Shown here one piece after another: positions 16,666 to 25,798 of a stretch of 64,000 nt of DNA; position 1 is the stretch's first letter; each line of letters begins with the position of its first letter. Source of the stretch: Caproicibacter sp047777415 (lineage in GTDB: Bacteria; Bacillota; Clostridia; Oscillospirales; Acutalibacteraceae). The notes under the pieces are model-generated. The model searched no databases and was not told the DNA's origin. It saw only the letters and a list, made by a program, of their open reading frames with translations. The stretch is from NCBI GenBank assembly GCA_047777415.1, contig JBKEEO010000001.1, positions 806,001 through 870,000 on the forward strand, written 5' to 3'. Both the position numbers and the translations under genes were made by a program.

Positions 16666-17697
16666 TTGGGTTTGACGCCAAGGCAGCAAAAGATATTGGC
16701 TGCAGTGATTGAATTATATATTAAAACCGGCGAACCAATTGGTTCCAAGTCACTTTGTGAGACCCTTGACTTCAATGTTTCTTCCGCAACGGTCCGGAAC
16801 GAGATGAGCATCTTAAGCGAATTGGGGCTTTTGGAACAACCCCATACTTCTGCGGGACGTGTTCCGACCGAAAAAGGCTACCGGATTTACATCGACCGGC
16901 TAATGAAGCGGCCCGGAATTACAGGCGATGAAAAACGGTATCTTGACAGCCTGATTCTTCCGAGCGCCTACGACCCGGAAAAACTGCTTACCGGTGTTGC
17001 AAAGGTATTGGCTTCTATGACAAAATTCGCGGCAGTTTCCACCACACCCAGCGGAGAATCGGCGGTTGTGCGGGCTATTCAGCTTGTGCAGACCAGTCGG
17101 CGCACTGCGATGGTGATTCTGATGACTTCCGCGGGGACGATGAAAAGCCGGGTATTTCACTGCGACTTTGATATCACGCCGGAAATTTTAAGAGTATTTT
17201 TCCGTATGCTCAATGAAAAGTTGATTGGTGTGCCTGTTTCATCCATCACACCGGCGTACATCCAGTCGCTGGCAGCTTCCATGGGGGACATGGCAATGAT
17301 GCTCAGCTCCGCGCTGTCGGCAGTTGCGGATGCGGCACAGGAGTCCATGCAGTCGGAGGTTTGTTTGGATGGCGAGATTAACCTTCTGTTTTACCCGGAG
17401 TTTGGGCAGGAGGAGATTAGGCGGATCATGGATTTTCTGTCCCGGCCATCGGAATTGTGCAGACTTCTTTCCCAGAAAAAGGATGAGATGCGCGTCATGA
17501 TCGGGCAGGAGAGCCGCCGTCCGGAGCTGAGGGATTCAAGCGTGATTGTTTCCCGTTACAGTGTCGGTGGTAAGGACGCGGGAGCTATCGCCATCATCGG
17601 GCCGATGCGTATGAATTACGGAAGAATTATGTCAAGCATGCAATATCTTTCCGCTTCTGTTGGCAGAATGCTGACAGAACTGATGAATTTGGACTAA
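16666..17697 (+). CDS. hrcA: Heat-inducible transcription repressor HrcA
   Basis: HrcA represses class I heat-shock genes by binding CIRCE. The 343-residue protein starts with a winged helix (LTPRQQKILAAVIELYI, GEPIGSKSL, FNVSSATVRNEMSIL) and the conserved HTSAGRVPTEKGYRIY segment near residues 58-73, followed by the GAF-like domain and dimerisation region. The start is TTG at 16666: GGAGGG lies 7 nt upstream and the N-terminus fits the family, while the frame extends upstream to a GTG inside the CIRCE repeat. It is first in the operon and controls itself through the CIRCE element directly upstream. Confidence 0.96.
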   Translation: MGLTPRQQKILAAVIELYIKTGEPIGSKSLCETLDFNVSSATVRNEMSILSELGLLEQPHTSAGRVPTEKGYRIYIDRLMKRPGITGDEKRYLDSLILPSAYDPEKLLTGVAKVLASMTKFAAVSTTPSGESAVVRAIQLVQTSRRTAMVILMTSAGTMKSRVFHCDFDITPEILRVFFRMLNEKLIGVPVSSITPAYIQSLAASMGDMAMMLSSALSAVADAAQESMQSEVCLDGEINLLFYPEFGQEEIRRIMDFLSRPSELCRLLSQKKDEMRVMIGQESRRPELRDSSVIVSRYSVGGKDAGAIAIIGPMRMNYGRIMSSMQYLSASVGRMLTELMNLD

Positions 17698-17714
17698 AGA
17701 AAGGGGCGCCAGTT

Positions 17715-18377
17715 TTGGAAAAAGAAGAGAGCAGGCAGCAGGCACAGACTGAAAAAAAGGAAACAGAATCAAAAGCCGATACGGAACAGACCTGCCCGAC
17801 AGGTGGAGAGCAGGCTGTATCGCAGCAAGAAAAAGCGGACGGCACTTCACAGGCCGTAGACGGGACTGAGGAACAAACCGAACCCCAGGAGAAGAAAGAA
17901 GACGGTGCTGTTTCACAAGAAGTGGAAGAGCTGCAGAAAAAATTGGAGGAAGCAAACCGTCAGCTGGAAAAACAAAAGGATCTGCTTCTGCGCACCGCAG
18001 CGGAATATGACAATTACCGCAAACGCACAGCGCGGGAAAAGGATGCTCTCTATGGTGAAGCAACGGCTTCTGCTGTGCTGGAAATCTTGACAGTGGTGGA
18101 TAGTCTGGAACGTGCGCTTGAGCAGAAAGAATGCTCTGCGGAAGACATGCGCAAGGGTGTTGAACTGGTGTATAGACAAATGCAGTCGGCCCTTGATAAA
18201 CTGGGTGTTCAGGAAATGGGCCGGGAAGGAGATACATTCGACCCGGCATTGCATAATGCGATTTCCCATGTTGAAGATGAAAACAGTGGGGAAAACGTTA
18301 TTGTAAAAGTGTTTCAAAAGGGGTATAAGATTGGCGACCGGGTCATCCGGCATGCGATGGTGCAGGTAGCCAATTGA
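17715..18377 (+). CDS. grpE: Nucleotide exchange factor GrpE
   Basis: GrpE promotes ADP release from DnaK. The 220-residue product has a long, disordered Glu/Gln/Lys-rich N-terminus (about 75 residues), then the coiled-coil helix (EEANRQLEKQKDLLLRTAAEYDNYRKRT, given here only as a region near residues 77-105) and the beta-wing with the GDTFDPALHNAI motif near residue 173. The start is TTG at 17715, 18 bp after hrcA, with AAAGGGG upstream. The C-terminus ends VIRHAMVQVAN, as usual. It lies in the hrcA-grpE-dnaK-dnaJ order. Confidence 0.95.
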   Translation: MEKEESRQQAQTEKKETESKADTEQTCPTGGEQAVSQQEKADGTSQAVDGTEEQTEPQEKKEDGAVSQEVEELQKKLEEANRQLEKQKDLLLRTAAEYDNYRKRTAREKDALYGEATASAVLEILTVVDSLERALEQKECSAEDMRKGVELVYRQMQSALDKLGVQEMGREGDTFDPALHNAISHVEDENSGENVIVKVFQKGYKIGDRVIRHAMVQVAN

Positions 18378-18430
18378 CCTTTTTTACCATATAGATAAAC
18401 AAAACGAGTATCGTTGGGAGGTAAATCAAT

Positions 18431-20287
18431 ATGTCAAAAACAATAGGCATTGATCTTGGCACCACCAATTCCTGTGTCGCCGTAATCGAGGGAGGGAATC
18501 CGGTCGTCATCCCAAATGCGGAGGGCGAAAGGACTACACCGTCCGTTGTCGCTTTTAAGAAAACGGGCGAGCGTATTGTTGGTCAGCTTGCAAAACGGCA
18601 GGCCATCACTAATCCTGACCGCACCATTATCTCCATTAAGAGACATATGGGCAGCGACTACAAGGTCGATATAGATGGGAAGAATTACACGCCGCAGGAG
18701 ATTTCTGCTATGATTCTGCAGAAACTGAAGGCGGACGCGGAAGCATACCTTGGTGAACCGGTGCATTCTGCAGTCATCACAGTTCCGGCGTACTTTACGG
18801 ATGCCCAGCGCCAGGCAACGAAGGATGCGGGTAAAATTGCCGGACTGGAAGTAAAGAGAATTATCAATGAGCCGACGGCAGCTGCACTTTCCTACGGTAT
18901 TGACAAGGATAAAGACCAGAAGATTATGGTGTATGACCTTGGCGGCGGAACATTCGACGTTTCCATTATCGAAATGGGCGAAGGTGTGCAGGAAGTTCTC
19001 GCTACCGCGGGTAATAACCATCTGGGCGGTGACGATTTCGACCAAAGAATCATAGATTGGATGGTATCCGAGTTTAAAAAGGAAAATGGAATCGATCTTT
19101 CCAGCGATAAAGCGACCATGCAGCGCTTGAAGGATGCGGCGGAAAAAGCAAAAATTGAGCTTTCCAGTGTATCCTCTACCAATATCAACCTGCCGTTCAT
19201 TACGGCGGACGCGAATGGGCCGAAGCACCTTGACATGACGCTGACCCGCGCTAAATTTGATGAACTGACCGCGGATTTGGTAGAAAAGACTGTCGGTCCG
19301 GTCAAACAGGCTCTTTCCGACGCAGGGCTTACTTTCAACGATATCAGCAAGGTTCTGCTGGTTGGTGGTTCCACACGTATCCCTGCTGTACAAGAAGCTG
19401 TTAAGAAGCTTTCCGGTCAGGAACCGTTCAAGGGAATCAACCCGGACGAATGTGTTGCTCTTGGTGCTTCCATTCAAGCAGGTGTTCTTGGCGGTGAAGT
19501 GGAAGGATTGTTGCTGCTTGACGTTACCCCGCTTTCCTTGGGTGTTGAAACCATGGGCGGCGTAATGACCAAAATCATTGAGCGAAACACAACCATCCCG
19601 ACCAAGAAGAGCCAGATTTTCTCCACTGCAGCGGACGGTCAGACTCAGGTGGAAATCAATGTCTTGCAGGGTGAACGTGAATTTGCACGGGACAACAAGC
19701 AGCTGGGCGTGTTCCGTCTGGATGGTATTCCGCCGGCTCCGCGCGGTGTGCCGCAGATTGAGGTTACATTCGATATCGACGCAAACGGTATCGTAAATGT
19801 ATCCGCGAAAGATCTCGGCACCGGTAAACAGCAAAAGATTACCATTACCTCCAGTTCCAATATGAGCAAGGAGGATATCGAACGGGCCATCAAAGAAGCG
19901 GAGCAGTATGCGCAGGAAGATAAGAAGCGCCGTGAAGAGGTAGAGCGCAAGAATGAGGCGGAAAATCTGTGCTATTCCGTTGAGAAGCTAATTAAAGACA
20001 GCGGCGACAAACTCTCGCAGTCTGAAAAAGATGATTTGAATGCGAAGATCACGGCACTGCGCAGCGATATTTCCGCAAACAATATGGATGGAATTAAGGA
20101 AAAGAGCGAAGAACTGCAGAAAGCCATGTATGCAGCAAGCGAGAAACTCTATAAGAATGCCGCTCCTCAGCAGCCGGTCGGCGGCACAACTCCGCCCACA
20201 CAGGACAGTGGCACATCACAGGGCGATGCTGGTGGCAATGTCTACAATGCAGAGTACAGGGATGTCGATGATAAGGATCAAAAATAA
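18431..20287 (+). CDS. dnaK: Chaperone DnaK (Hsp70)
   Basis: Hsp70 chaperone of 618 residues. The ATPase domain starts with IGIDLGTTNSCVAV (residues 5-18). Phosphate motifs VYDLGGGTFDVS (about 170) and VLLVGGSTRIP (about 310) follow, then the linker VLLLDVTPLSLG-type segment near 360 and the substrate-binding domain. The lid is shorter than in Gram-negative proteins, consistent with a Gram-positive origin. The C-terminus is Gly/Thr/Gln-rich and ends DVDDKDQK. GGGAGG precedes the ATG. Expression is under HrcA/CIRCE. Confidence 0.98.
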   Translation: MSKTIGIDLGTTNSCVAVIEGGNPVVIPNAEGERTTPSVVAFKKTGERIVGQLAKRQAITNPDRTIISIKRHMGSDYKVDIDGKNYTPQEISAMILQKLKADAEAYLGEPVHSAVITVPAYFTDAQRQATKDAGKIAGLEVKRIINEPTAAALSYGIDKDKDQKIMVYDLGGGTFDVSIIEMGEGVQEVLATAGNNHLGGDDFDQRIIDWMVSEFKKENGIDLSSDKATMQRLKDAAEKAKIELSSVSSTNINLPFITADANGPKHLDMTLTRAKFDELTADLVEKTVGPVKQALSDAGLTFNDISKVLLVGGSTRIPAVQEAVKKLSGQEPFKGINPDECVALGASIQAGVLGGEVEGLLLLDVTPLSLGVETMGGVMTKIIERNTTIPTKKSQIFSTAADGQTQVEINVLQGEREFARDNKQLGVFRLDGIPPAPRGVPQIEVTFDIDANGIVNVSAKDLGTGKQQKITITSSSNMSKEDIERAIKEAEQYAQEDKKRREEVERKNEAENLCYSVEKLIKDSGDKLSQSEKDDLNAKITALRSDISANNMDGIKEKSEELQKAMYAASEKLYKNAAPQQPVGGTTPPTQDSGTSQGDAGGNVYNAEYRDVDDKDQK

Positions 20288-20375
20288 TTTCGTATCCGAC
20301 CGCGAAACCGTCGCTGGTGATGCTATTATTGCAGGTGCAACCGCGGCGGCGCGGCGTTGACATAAAACGCGGGTC

Positions 20376-20399
20376 AGGGCAGCCCATTTCGGCTGCCCT
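20376..20399 (+). other. Hairpin between dnaK and dnaJ
   Basis: AGGGCAGCC and GGCTGCCCT form a perfect 9-bp stem with a 6-nt loop. No T run follows, so it is not a standard terminator. It may stabilise the dnaK mRNA end after processing or lower dnaJ expression. Confidence 0.5.
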
Positions 20400-20427
20400 C
20401 AACGCGTATTCTCGGGAGTGATTCAGT

Positions 20428-21591
20428 TTGGCTGAAAAAAGGGACTATTATGAGGTGATGGGCGTCCCCAAAAACGCTACAGAAGCCGAAATTAAACAAG
20501 CGTACCGCAAACTTGCAAAAAAATACCACCCGGACTTGCATCCCGGTGACAAAGAAGCCGAGGCAAAGTTTAAGGAAATTAACGAGGCTTACGAGGTTTT
20601 GTCCGACAAGGATAAAAGGGCCCGTTATGACCAGTTCGGCCAGGCGGGCGTGGATCCAAACTTTGGAGCAGGCGCAAGCGGCAGCCCGTTCACCGGGGGC
20701 ATCAATATAGACGATATCTTTAACAGTGTATTCGACGGCTTCGATTTCGGCGGTTTCGGATTTGGCGGCGGACGCAGGAGGGCCAACCCGAATACTCCGC
20801 GCCGCGGCAGTGACAGTGAGACCACGGTTAATATCAGTTTTGAAGAAGCTGCAAAAGGATGTAAAAAGACTGTAAGTTATGAGAGAGTGGAGTCCTGCCC
20901 GGATTGCCACGGCACAGGTGCTAGAAATGGGTCACAGCCAAGAACTTGCCCTCAATGCGGCGGCAGCGGGCAAGTGCGCATCAGCCAAAGAACACCGTTT
21001 GGAGTGGTGCAGACGGCACGTACCTGCGACCGCTGCGGCGGTTCCGGCAAAGTGATTGACGACCCGTGCCGCAGTTGCTCCGGCACCGGCCGTGTAAAAC
21101 GGAGAAAAACAATTGAAATCAGTGTTCCCGCTGGCATAGACAATGAACAGGTTCTTAACGTCAGCGGACGCGGAAACGCTGGTATAAACGGCGGCCCCAG
21201 CGGCGATTTGCACGTTTATGTCAACGTTCGGCCGCATCCTATTTTTGAGCGCCGGGGAAATGATGTTTGGTGTGAAATGCCGATTACGTTTACCCAAGCG
21301 GCGCTCGGTGCGTCGATTGTTGTGCCGACCATCGATGGCCGGGTGGAATATCAAGTGCATGCGGGAACGCAGCCGGGCGATGTATTCAAGCTAAAGGGAA
21401 AGGGAATTCCAAAACTCGGCGGCCGCGGCCGCGGTGACCAGTATGTGCGCATGACCATTGAGGTACCGAAGAATTTGTCCCAAAAGCAAAAGGATTTGCT
21501 GTTGGAATTTGATTCTGCGGCAAATGATAAGAATTACCAAAAACGCAAGTCGTTTTTTGATAAAATAAAAGATATGTTCGGAGAAAGCTAA
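20428..21591 (+). CDS. dnaJ: Chaperone DnaJ (Hsp40)
   Basis: DnaJ stimulates DnaK ATP hydrolysis and delivers substrates. The 387-residue class A protein has the J domain with HPD at residues 34-36, a Gly/Phe-rich region (about 76-120), and four zinc-binding repeats of the form CxxCxGxG (CPDCHGTG, CPQCGGSG, CDRCGGSG, CRSCSGTG, about 155-225), then the C-terminal beta domains. The start is TTG at 20428 with GGGAGTG upstream. A strong terminator ends the heat-shock operon. Confidence 0.97.
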   Translation: MAEKRDYYEVMGVPKNATEAEIKQAYRKLAKKYHPDLHPGDKEAEAKFKEINEAYEVLSDKDKRARYDQFGQAGVDPNFGAGASGSPFTGGINIDDIFNSVFDGFDFGGFGFGGGRRRANPNTPRRGSDSETTVNISFEEAAKGCKKTVSYERVESCPDCHGTGARNGSQPRTCPQCGGSGQVRISQRTPFGVVQTARTCDRCGGSGKVIDDPCRSCSGTGRVKRRKTIEISVPAGIDNEQVLNVSGRGNAGINGGPSGDLHVYVNVRPHPIFERRGNDVWCEMPITFTQAALGASIVVPTIDGRVEYQVHAGTQPGDVFKLKGKGIPKLGGRGRGDQYVRMTIEVPKNLSQKQKDLLLEFDSAANDKNYQKRKSFFDKIKDMFGES

Positions 21592-21601
21592 GATTTACCC
21601 T

Positions 21602-21640
21602 AAAAAACATGTGTGCAGGGGTTGCTGCACACATGTTTTT
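21602..21640 (+). terminator. Terminator of the heat-shock operon
   Basis: AAAAACATGTGTGCAG pairs with CTGCACACATGTTTTT; further T residues follow. Confidence 0.92.
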
Positions 21641-21643
21641 ATT

Positions 21644-23155
21644 TTACGGGTTATTCTGACTAAAAAGATCAATGCCTTCTTCGGTGATATAAAACTGCAA
21701 AGCGTTTTGCACAGTGATGAATGAATAGGAGTTATTCCATCCGGAGGTTTTCCGATTTTGTTCAGCGGTCAAAACAGGGTACTGAAATCTGCTCTTTTGA
21801 TGTGTGTAATTTACCCATGCATCTACGATCCAGCCTTCCTGTGTTTGCTCAATGCCGTAGGAAATATAGCCGCGTTGGCGTTCACCGCTTCTCGGCATGG
21901 AGAAGGTTGCAAAAATATCCGTGACGTCCTGTGTCCCCCAAAATAGACTATCCGAGGTGTAGTTATCAGCAGTGAGAGAATGGAAGGGAGCTGTGTAGAC
22001 CGTGCCGTTTTTATCATAGAGTACGCGTCCCCTCAAATCTCCGGCCGCTGTCCATCCCTCATGGTTTCGATAAGCGGGCCAGAGCTGCAAGGATTCCGTG
22101 CCGCAGAAACCGGGATTCACCGTCCAAAGGAAATGATGAAATATCTTCCACTGCGGCGTTTCACCCGGCAGTTCTACGGCAACATCGGTAAAATGCAGTT
22201 CCTTTACATCATAGACGGTCCTCATAAATGTCGAATTTCCTTTAGTTTCCCGTACCTTACGCCCTTCGTTGACAGGTTCGTCATGTTCTTGTGAAACAAC
22301 CCGCAGCGCATCCTTGCAGGTAAGAATATCCTCATCGGATAGGTCGTTCAATGCCACCTCGGGATATCCGAGGGAAAGAAGTTTATCTTTAATTTCTAGA
22401 ATCTCTGTGCTCTGTGTTGTCTTTTCTGCTTGCCAACCCATGTTGTAGCTGCCGAAAAAGAGATAACCGCAGGCGATTCCCACAGCAAGTACAGAGACCA
22501 GAGTCATTGCCAGATTACCGTCGGAAATATGAACGCTCGCTGCTTTGACTGCATAACCGCTTTCTTCCATCTCTTTTGAAAGATGGTAAAGACTCCGAAT
22601 AATCAGGATATAACACACAATCATGGCAATTCCGAGGATGAGACCATTATATCGCACCAGCGCCAGCAAGGTAAAAGCCGTGTACCAGATAAGCAATGCT
22701 GCAGCACTGCCGGCATGAACACGAGTATCGGCCTTTTTCTGCACCGCCTCGATGGCTTTCCAGAGGCAGAGGACCAGAAGGAACTGCAGCGCAGGGTTCA
22801 CAATGTTAAGTGCTTTGCCGATGACAGAATCATACATGGCACTCTGATAGATTGTGGCATTCACAATGATTGCAGGAAAATAGCAGATTGTACGCAGGAG
22901 CGTCAAAATCCAGCAGCCTTTAAACCAGCCGTTTTCACTGCGAAGCGTCCGAAAACCCAGCAGCAGCAAAATCATACCGATGGTGGGGAGAATGTAATTA
23001 AGTGCCAGAAAATTCAAAGTCAAGGCGCACATGGCCATGCCGATAAGAATGCGATTCATCGCTTTTCGCCACGGCGTTACCTCATGAACAATCTCTTCGG
23101 GGGGCAATTCGGGTACTGTATTTACCAATATTTCATCAAAATCATGTTCATTCAT
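21644..23155 (-). CDS. Polytopic membrane protein paired with an ECF sigma factor
   Basis: A 503-residue protein I cannot assign to a named family. The N-terminal about 35 residues are cytosolic and acidic with a PELPPEEIVHEVTPWRKAMNR-like segment. Residues about 35-240 contain six or seven hydrophobic segments. The remaining about 260 residues are soluble and probably extracytoplasmic. The ATG at 23155 overlaps the sigma-factor stop by 8 bp, so the two are translationally coupled. By position and topology it is a candidate membrane anti-sigma factor or signal sensor: cytosolic N-terminus to hold sigma, large outer domain to sense. That is inference; no zinc anti-sigma motif is visible. Confidence 0.7.
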   Translation of the reverse strand: MNEHDFDEILVNTVPELPPEEIVHEVTPWRKAMNRILIGMAMCALTLNFLALNYILPTIGMILLLLGFRTLRSENGWFKGCWILTLLRTICYFPAIIVNATIYQSAMYDSVIGKALNIVNPALQFLLVLCLWKAIEAVQKKADTRVHAGSAAALLIWYTAFTLLALVRYNGLILGIAMIVCYILIIRSLYHLSKEMEESGYAVKAASVHISDGNLAMTLVSVLAVGIACGYLFFGSYNMGWQAEKTTQSTEILEIKDKLLSLGYPEVALNDLSDEDILTCKDALRVVSQEHDEPVNEGRKVRETKGNSTFMRTVYDVKELHFTDVAVELPGETPQWKIFHHFLWTVNPGFCGTESLQLWPAYRNHEGWTAAGDLRGRVLYDKNGTVYTAPFHSLTADNYTSDSLFWGTQDVTDIFATFSMPRSGERQRGYISYGIEQTQEGWIVDAWVNYTHQKSRFQYPVLTAEQNRKTSGWNNSYSFITVQNALQFYITEEGIDLFSQNNP

Positions 23156-23690
23156 GCTGCTCACCACCTAACATGTCACGAAGGGCCTTTTTCAGTCTGT
23201 AAAGCCTGCCCTCCACTGCCCGTTGTGTCATTCCCATCTCAGACGCAATTTGCGCGGTTGACTGCAGGTAATAATACTTTCGATAGAAGAGTGTTCTGCT
23301 CTGTGGCGGCAGTTGCCCAATCGCCTTTTGAATCGCAGCCTTTCGTTCCCGCTGCAGAATGGTTTCTTCCGGTGTTGGTTCACTTGATGTCATTTCCTCT
23401 GAGAGCGCTTGTGCATTTTTTCCGCTAAGTCTTTGACGTGCTTTGTTCAGAGCGGTATTTCGTGTCAGAGCCGTAAGCCATGCGTTCCATTTGCCGCGCT
23501 CCGAATGATATTGATCAATTTTTTCCCAAACGCGCATAGCAGCTTCATAAAGACACTCCTCCCGATCCTGTTCATTTGGCAAAAACGGGGCTATAATGTA
23601 CCGCATCAAAGGGGCATAATGCCGCAAAAGCTCGTCCACGCCCTGCTCATTTCTTTCGCGAATCGAACGGATGATTTCTTGCTCATCCAC
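23148..23690 (-). CDS. RNA polymerase sigma factor, ECF type
   Basis: A 180-residue sigma-70 family protein with only regions 2 and 4. Region 2 includes LLRHYAPLMRYIIAPFL, DREECLYEAAMRVWEKIDQYH and the -10-recognition part KWNAWLTALTRNTALNKARQR. Region 4.2 is a helix-turn-helix, LQSTAQIASEMGMTQRAVEGRLYRLKKALRD (region near residues 145-175). The start chosen is GTG at 23690 with AGGGGGG upstream; the frame extends to a GTG at 23732 without a site. It is translationally coupled to the membrane protein downstream. It likely directs its own operon in response to an envelope signal. Target promoters are not evident. Confidence 0.88.
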   Translation of the reverse strand: MDEQEIIRSIRERNEQGVDELLRHYAPLMRYIIAPFLPNEQDREECLYEAAMRVWEKIDQYHSERGKWNAWLTALTRNTALNKARQRLSGKNAQALSEEMTSSEPTPEETILQRERKAAIQKAIGQLPPQSRTLFYRKYYYLQSTAQIASEMGMTQRAVEGRLYRLKKALRDMLGGEQHE

Positions 23691-23888
23691 AGCCTCGCCC
23701 CCCTCTTGTTGTGTTTCTGGTTTATTATACACAGCTTATTTTGAAAACCCACGATATTTTGATATATCCAGACTATTTATGTTTGTACAGGCAGGCAGAA
23801 ACTCAATTTACGGTTTGTCCTCATTGAGCGGTAACATAGAAAGCAAAATTGACAGCAGTCCCGTATGATGTTGTTCAGCCCCACACTG

Positions 23889-23931
23889 AAAAACGCCTCA
23901 CTTCCAAGAAAGCGGAAGTGAGGCGCTTTTT
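23889..23931 (-). terminator. Terminator of the peptide ABC operon
   Basis: GCCTCACTTCC and GGAAGTGAGGC form an 11-bp stem, followed on the minus strand by TTTTTCAG. The 24-kb permease gene ends about 100 bp before it. Confidence 0.85.
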
Positions 23932-24030
23932 GTAAAGCACAACTGCCGTCAATACCGATTTTTTATGTGAGATTAGTTGTCAGGTTAGCTTAGTTTTCCA
24001 AAAGGGGAAGAATAAGGAACTTTACATCAA

Positions 24031-24828
24031 TCAACGGGATTGCTCCAACCCCTCTCCCAGCATGTGAAATCCGAGGACGGTAAGAATCATCATGAACCCG
24101 GCGGAAAGCGTTTCCCACGGGGCCTGGAACAGGTAGGACTGCCCTTCAAACAGCATGCGCCCCCAGCTGGGGATGGGCGGCTGAATTCCCAAACCGAGAT
24201 AGCTCATGCCGGATTCCGCTAAAATGGCGTTGGAAAGACCAATCACAATAGCCGGAATCAGAGTGGGAAGAAGATTCGGCAAAAGGTGGCGTACCATAAT
24301 GCGCGCCTTGGAAGCACCCAAAGCGTAGGCAGATAGAATAAAATCTTGATTTTTCAAGCGCATGGCGCTGCTGCGTGTTATGCGGATGAAACTTGGCAAA
24401 AACGCGATGGCCAAAGCGGGAATGATGGCGAATTTGTTGCCGTTAAAGAGAGTAACCGTCACGAGTGCCGTCAGAACAGCGGGAAATGCGGAAAGTGCGT
24501 CAGTGAGGCGCAGGATGATTTCATCCAAAAATCCGCCCACATAACCGGAAAGAAGGCCGAGAATGATGCCGAAAAAACTGCTGATACCCACTGTGGAGCA
24601 GGCCACAAGCAGGGAATACCGTGCGCCGGTTACAGCGCGTGAAAAATTATCCCGTCCGAAGTTGTCCGTTCCAAACCAATGCTGGGGGGAAGGCGGAAGA
24701 AAACGATGCGCCGAATCAATAGCGTAGGGGTCATAAGGAGTATAAAATAGGCTGATAATCGCAGCCGCGCATACCAGACCGATCAGTATGGCACCAATGC
24801 GAAGTGAAAACTCACGATTATTTTTCAT
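24031..24828 (-). CDS. Peptide/nickel-type ABC permease, DppC/OppC class
   Basis: A 265-residue inner-membrane permease of the binding-protein-dependent type. The N-terminus has the OppC_N helix, then FGTDNFGRDNFSR, the usual signature ahead of the membrane core. Five further membrane segments follow. The EAA loop that contacts the ATPase is near residues 165-185 (YALGASKARIMVRHLLPN). It overlaps the upstream permease gene by 4 bp (ATGA type), so translation is coupled. With its partner it forms the channel for oligopeptides or a related solute. No ATPase gene follows. Confidence 0.93.
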   Translation of the reverse strand: MKNNREFSLRIGAILIGLVCAAAIISLFYTPYDPYAIDSAHRFLPPSPQHWFGTDNFGRDNFSRAVTGARYSLLVACSTVGISSFFGIILGLLSGYVGGFLDEIILRLTDALSAFPAVLTALVTVTLFNGNKFAIIPALAIAFLPSFIRITRSSAMRLKNQDFILSAYALGASKARIMVRHLLPNLLPTLIPAIVIGLSNAILAESGMSYLGLGIQPPIPSWGRMLFEGQSYLFQAPWETLSAGFMMILTVLGFHMLGEGLEQSR

Positions 24829-25769
24829 GGCTTCACCCGAATACGCGGATCGGCAGCTTGCAGCAATAAGTCTGCTGCAAAGTTTGCAAGGACGACCAAA
24901 AACGCGATGTACACAACCAGAGATTCGAGCAGCGGAAAATCGCGAGACATAATGGACGAAATCAATAGCCGTCCAACGCCGGGAATTCCGAAAATCTGCT
25001 CAATGAGAATGCTTCCGGAAAAAATTTCCGCAACCATCATGCCGGCAAGGGTTAAAAACGGAATTAAAGCGTTTTTCAGCATATGGTGATATAATACGGT
25101 AAGCTTGGAACAGCCTTTGCTGCGTGCGGTGCGAACATAGTCCGAGTGCCCTTCTGCAACAAGAGAAGAACGCAGAAATTTGGAGGCAACTGCTATGTTT
25201 GGCAGCGCGATGGCAAGAGCGGGAAAAAACAAGTAACGCAAAAATTCGGCGGGGTTTTCTTCCCAGGAGATATATCCGCCCGGAGAAAAGAAGTGAAAAA
25301 TTAGCCCGAAGAGCCAGATAAATAGAATGCCGAGAAAAAATCCGGGCATGGAAATGTTCAGCATAGTAATGCAATCGAGCAGTTTGCCGATGACCGTGCC
25401 GCGAGTCTGTGCGGACAAAACTCCCACGGGAACGGAAATGGTAAAAATCATCAGAAGAGCCATCAGCGAAAGCGCCGCCGTAACCGGCAGACGACTGTTG
25501 ATTAATTCCGCCACGGGACGGGAATACTGCAGGGACATCCCCATATCACCATGCAGCAGATTCCACAGCCATGTGGCATAGCGCTCCGGCATACTTTTGT
25601 CAAGCCCAAGTTCCTTATGCAGTTGAGCTAAAGACTCCGGCGTTGCCTGTGTGCCGAGAATCAGCTGTGCCGGATCGCCCGGAATCAGATTGAATGCCGC
25701 AAATGCCATGGCGGAAACTAAAAGGATTGTCAGCAGCAACGTCAGTAGCTTTTGCAGGTAAAACTTCAT
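24825..25769 (-). CDS. Peptide/nickel-type ABC permease, DppB/OppB class
   Basis: A 314-residue permease. It has the N-terminal helix and the NLIPGDPAQLILG segment typical of DppB/OppB, followed by ELGLDKSMPERYATWL in the periplasmic-side loop. The membrane core has about six helices. The EAA loop is near residues 210-230 (ARSKGCSKLTVLYHHMLKNALIP). It pairs with the downstream DppC-type gene, overlapping it by 4 bp. It follows the binding-protein gene by 29 bp. Confidence 0.93.
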   Translation of the reverse strand: MKFYLQKLLTLLLTILLVSAMAFAAFNLIPGDPAQLILGTQATPESLAQLHKELGLDKSMPERYATWLWNLLHGDMGMSLQYSRPVAELINSRLPVTAALSLMALLMIFTISVPVGVLSAQTRGTVIGKLLDCITMLNISMPGFFLGILFIWLFGLIFHFFSPGGYISWEENPAEFLRYLFFPALAIALPNIAVASKFLRSSLVAEGHSDYVRTARSKGCSKLTVLYHHMLKNALIPFLTLAGMMVAEIFSGSILIEQIFGIPGVGRLLISSIMSRDFPLLESLVVYIAFLVVLANFAADLLLQAADPRIRVKP

Positions 25770-25798
25770 TTCGGTACCCGTCTTCCTGTGAAAAACCT

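Noticed and set aside
18434..19834. 466-codon open frame antisense to dnaK
   Set aside because: It mirrors the strongly conserved dnaK codons, has no ribosome site, and its composition is that of an antisense shadow.
22583..23428. 281-codon plus-strand frame opposite the sigma factor and its partner
   Set aside because: Low-complexity His/Gln/Pro-rich product without start signals; the minus-strand sigma factor is unmistakable.
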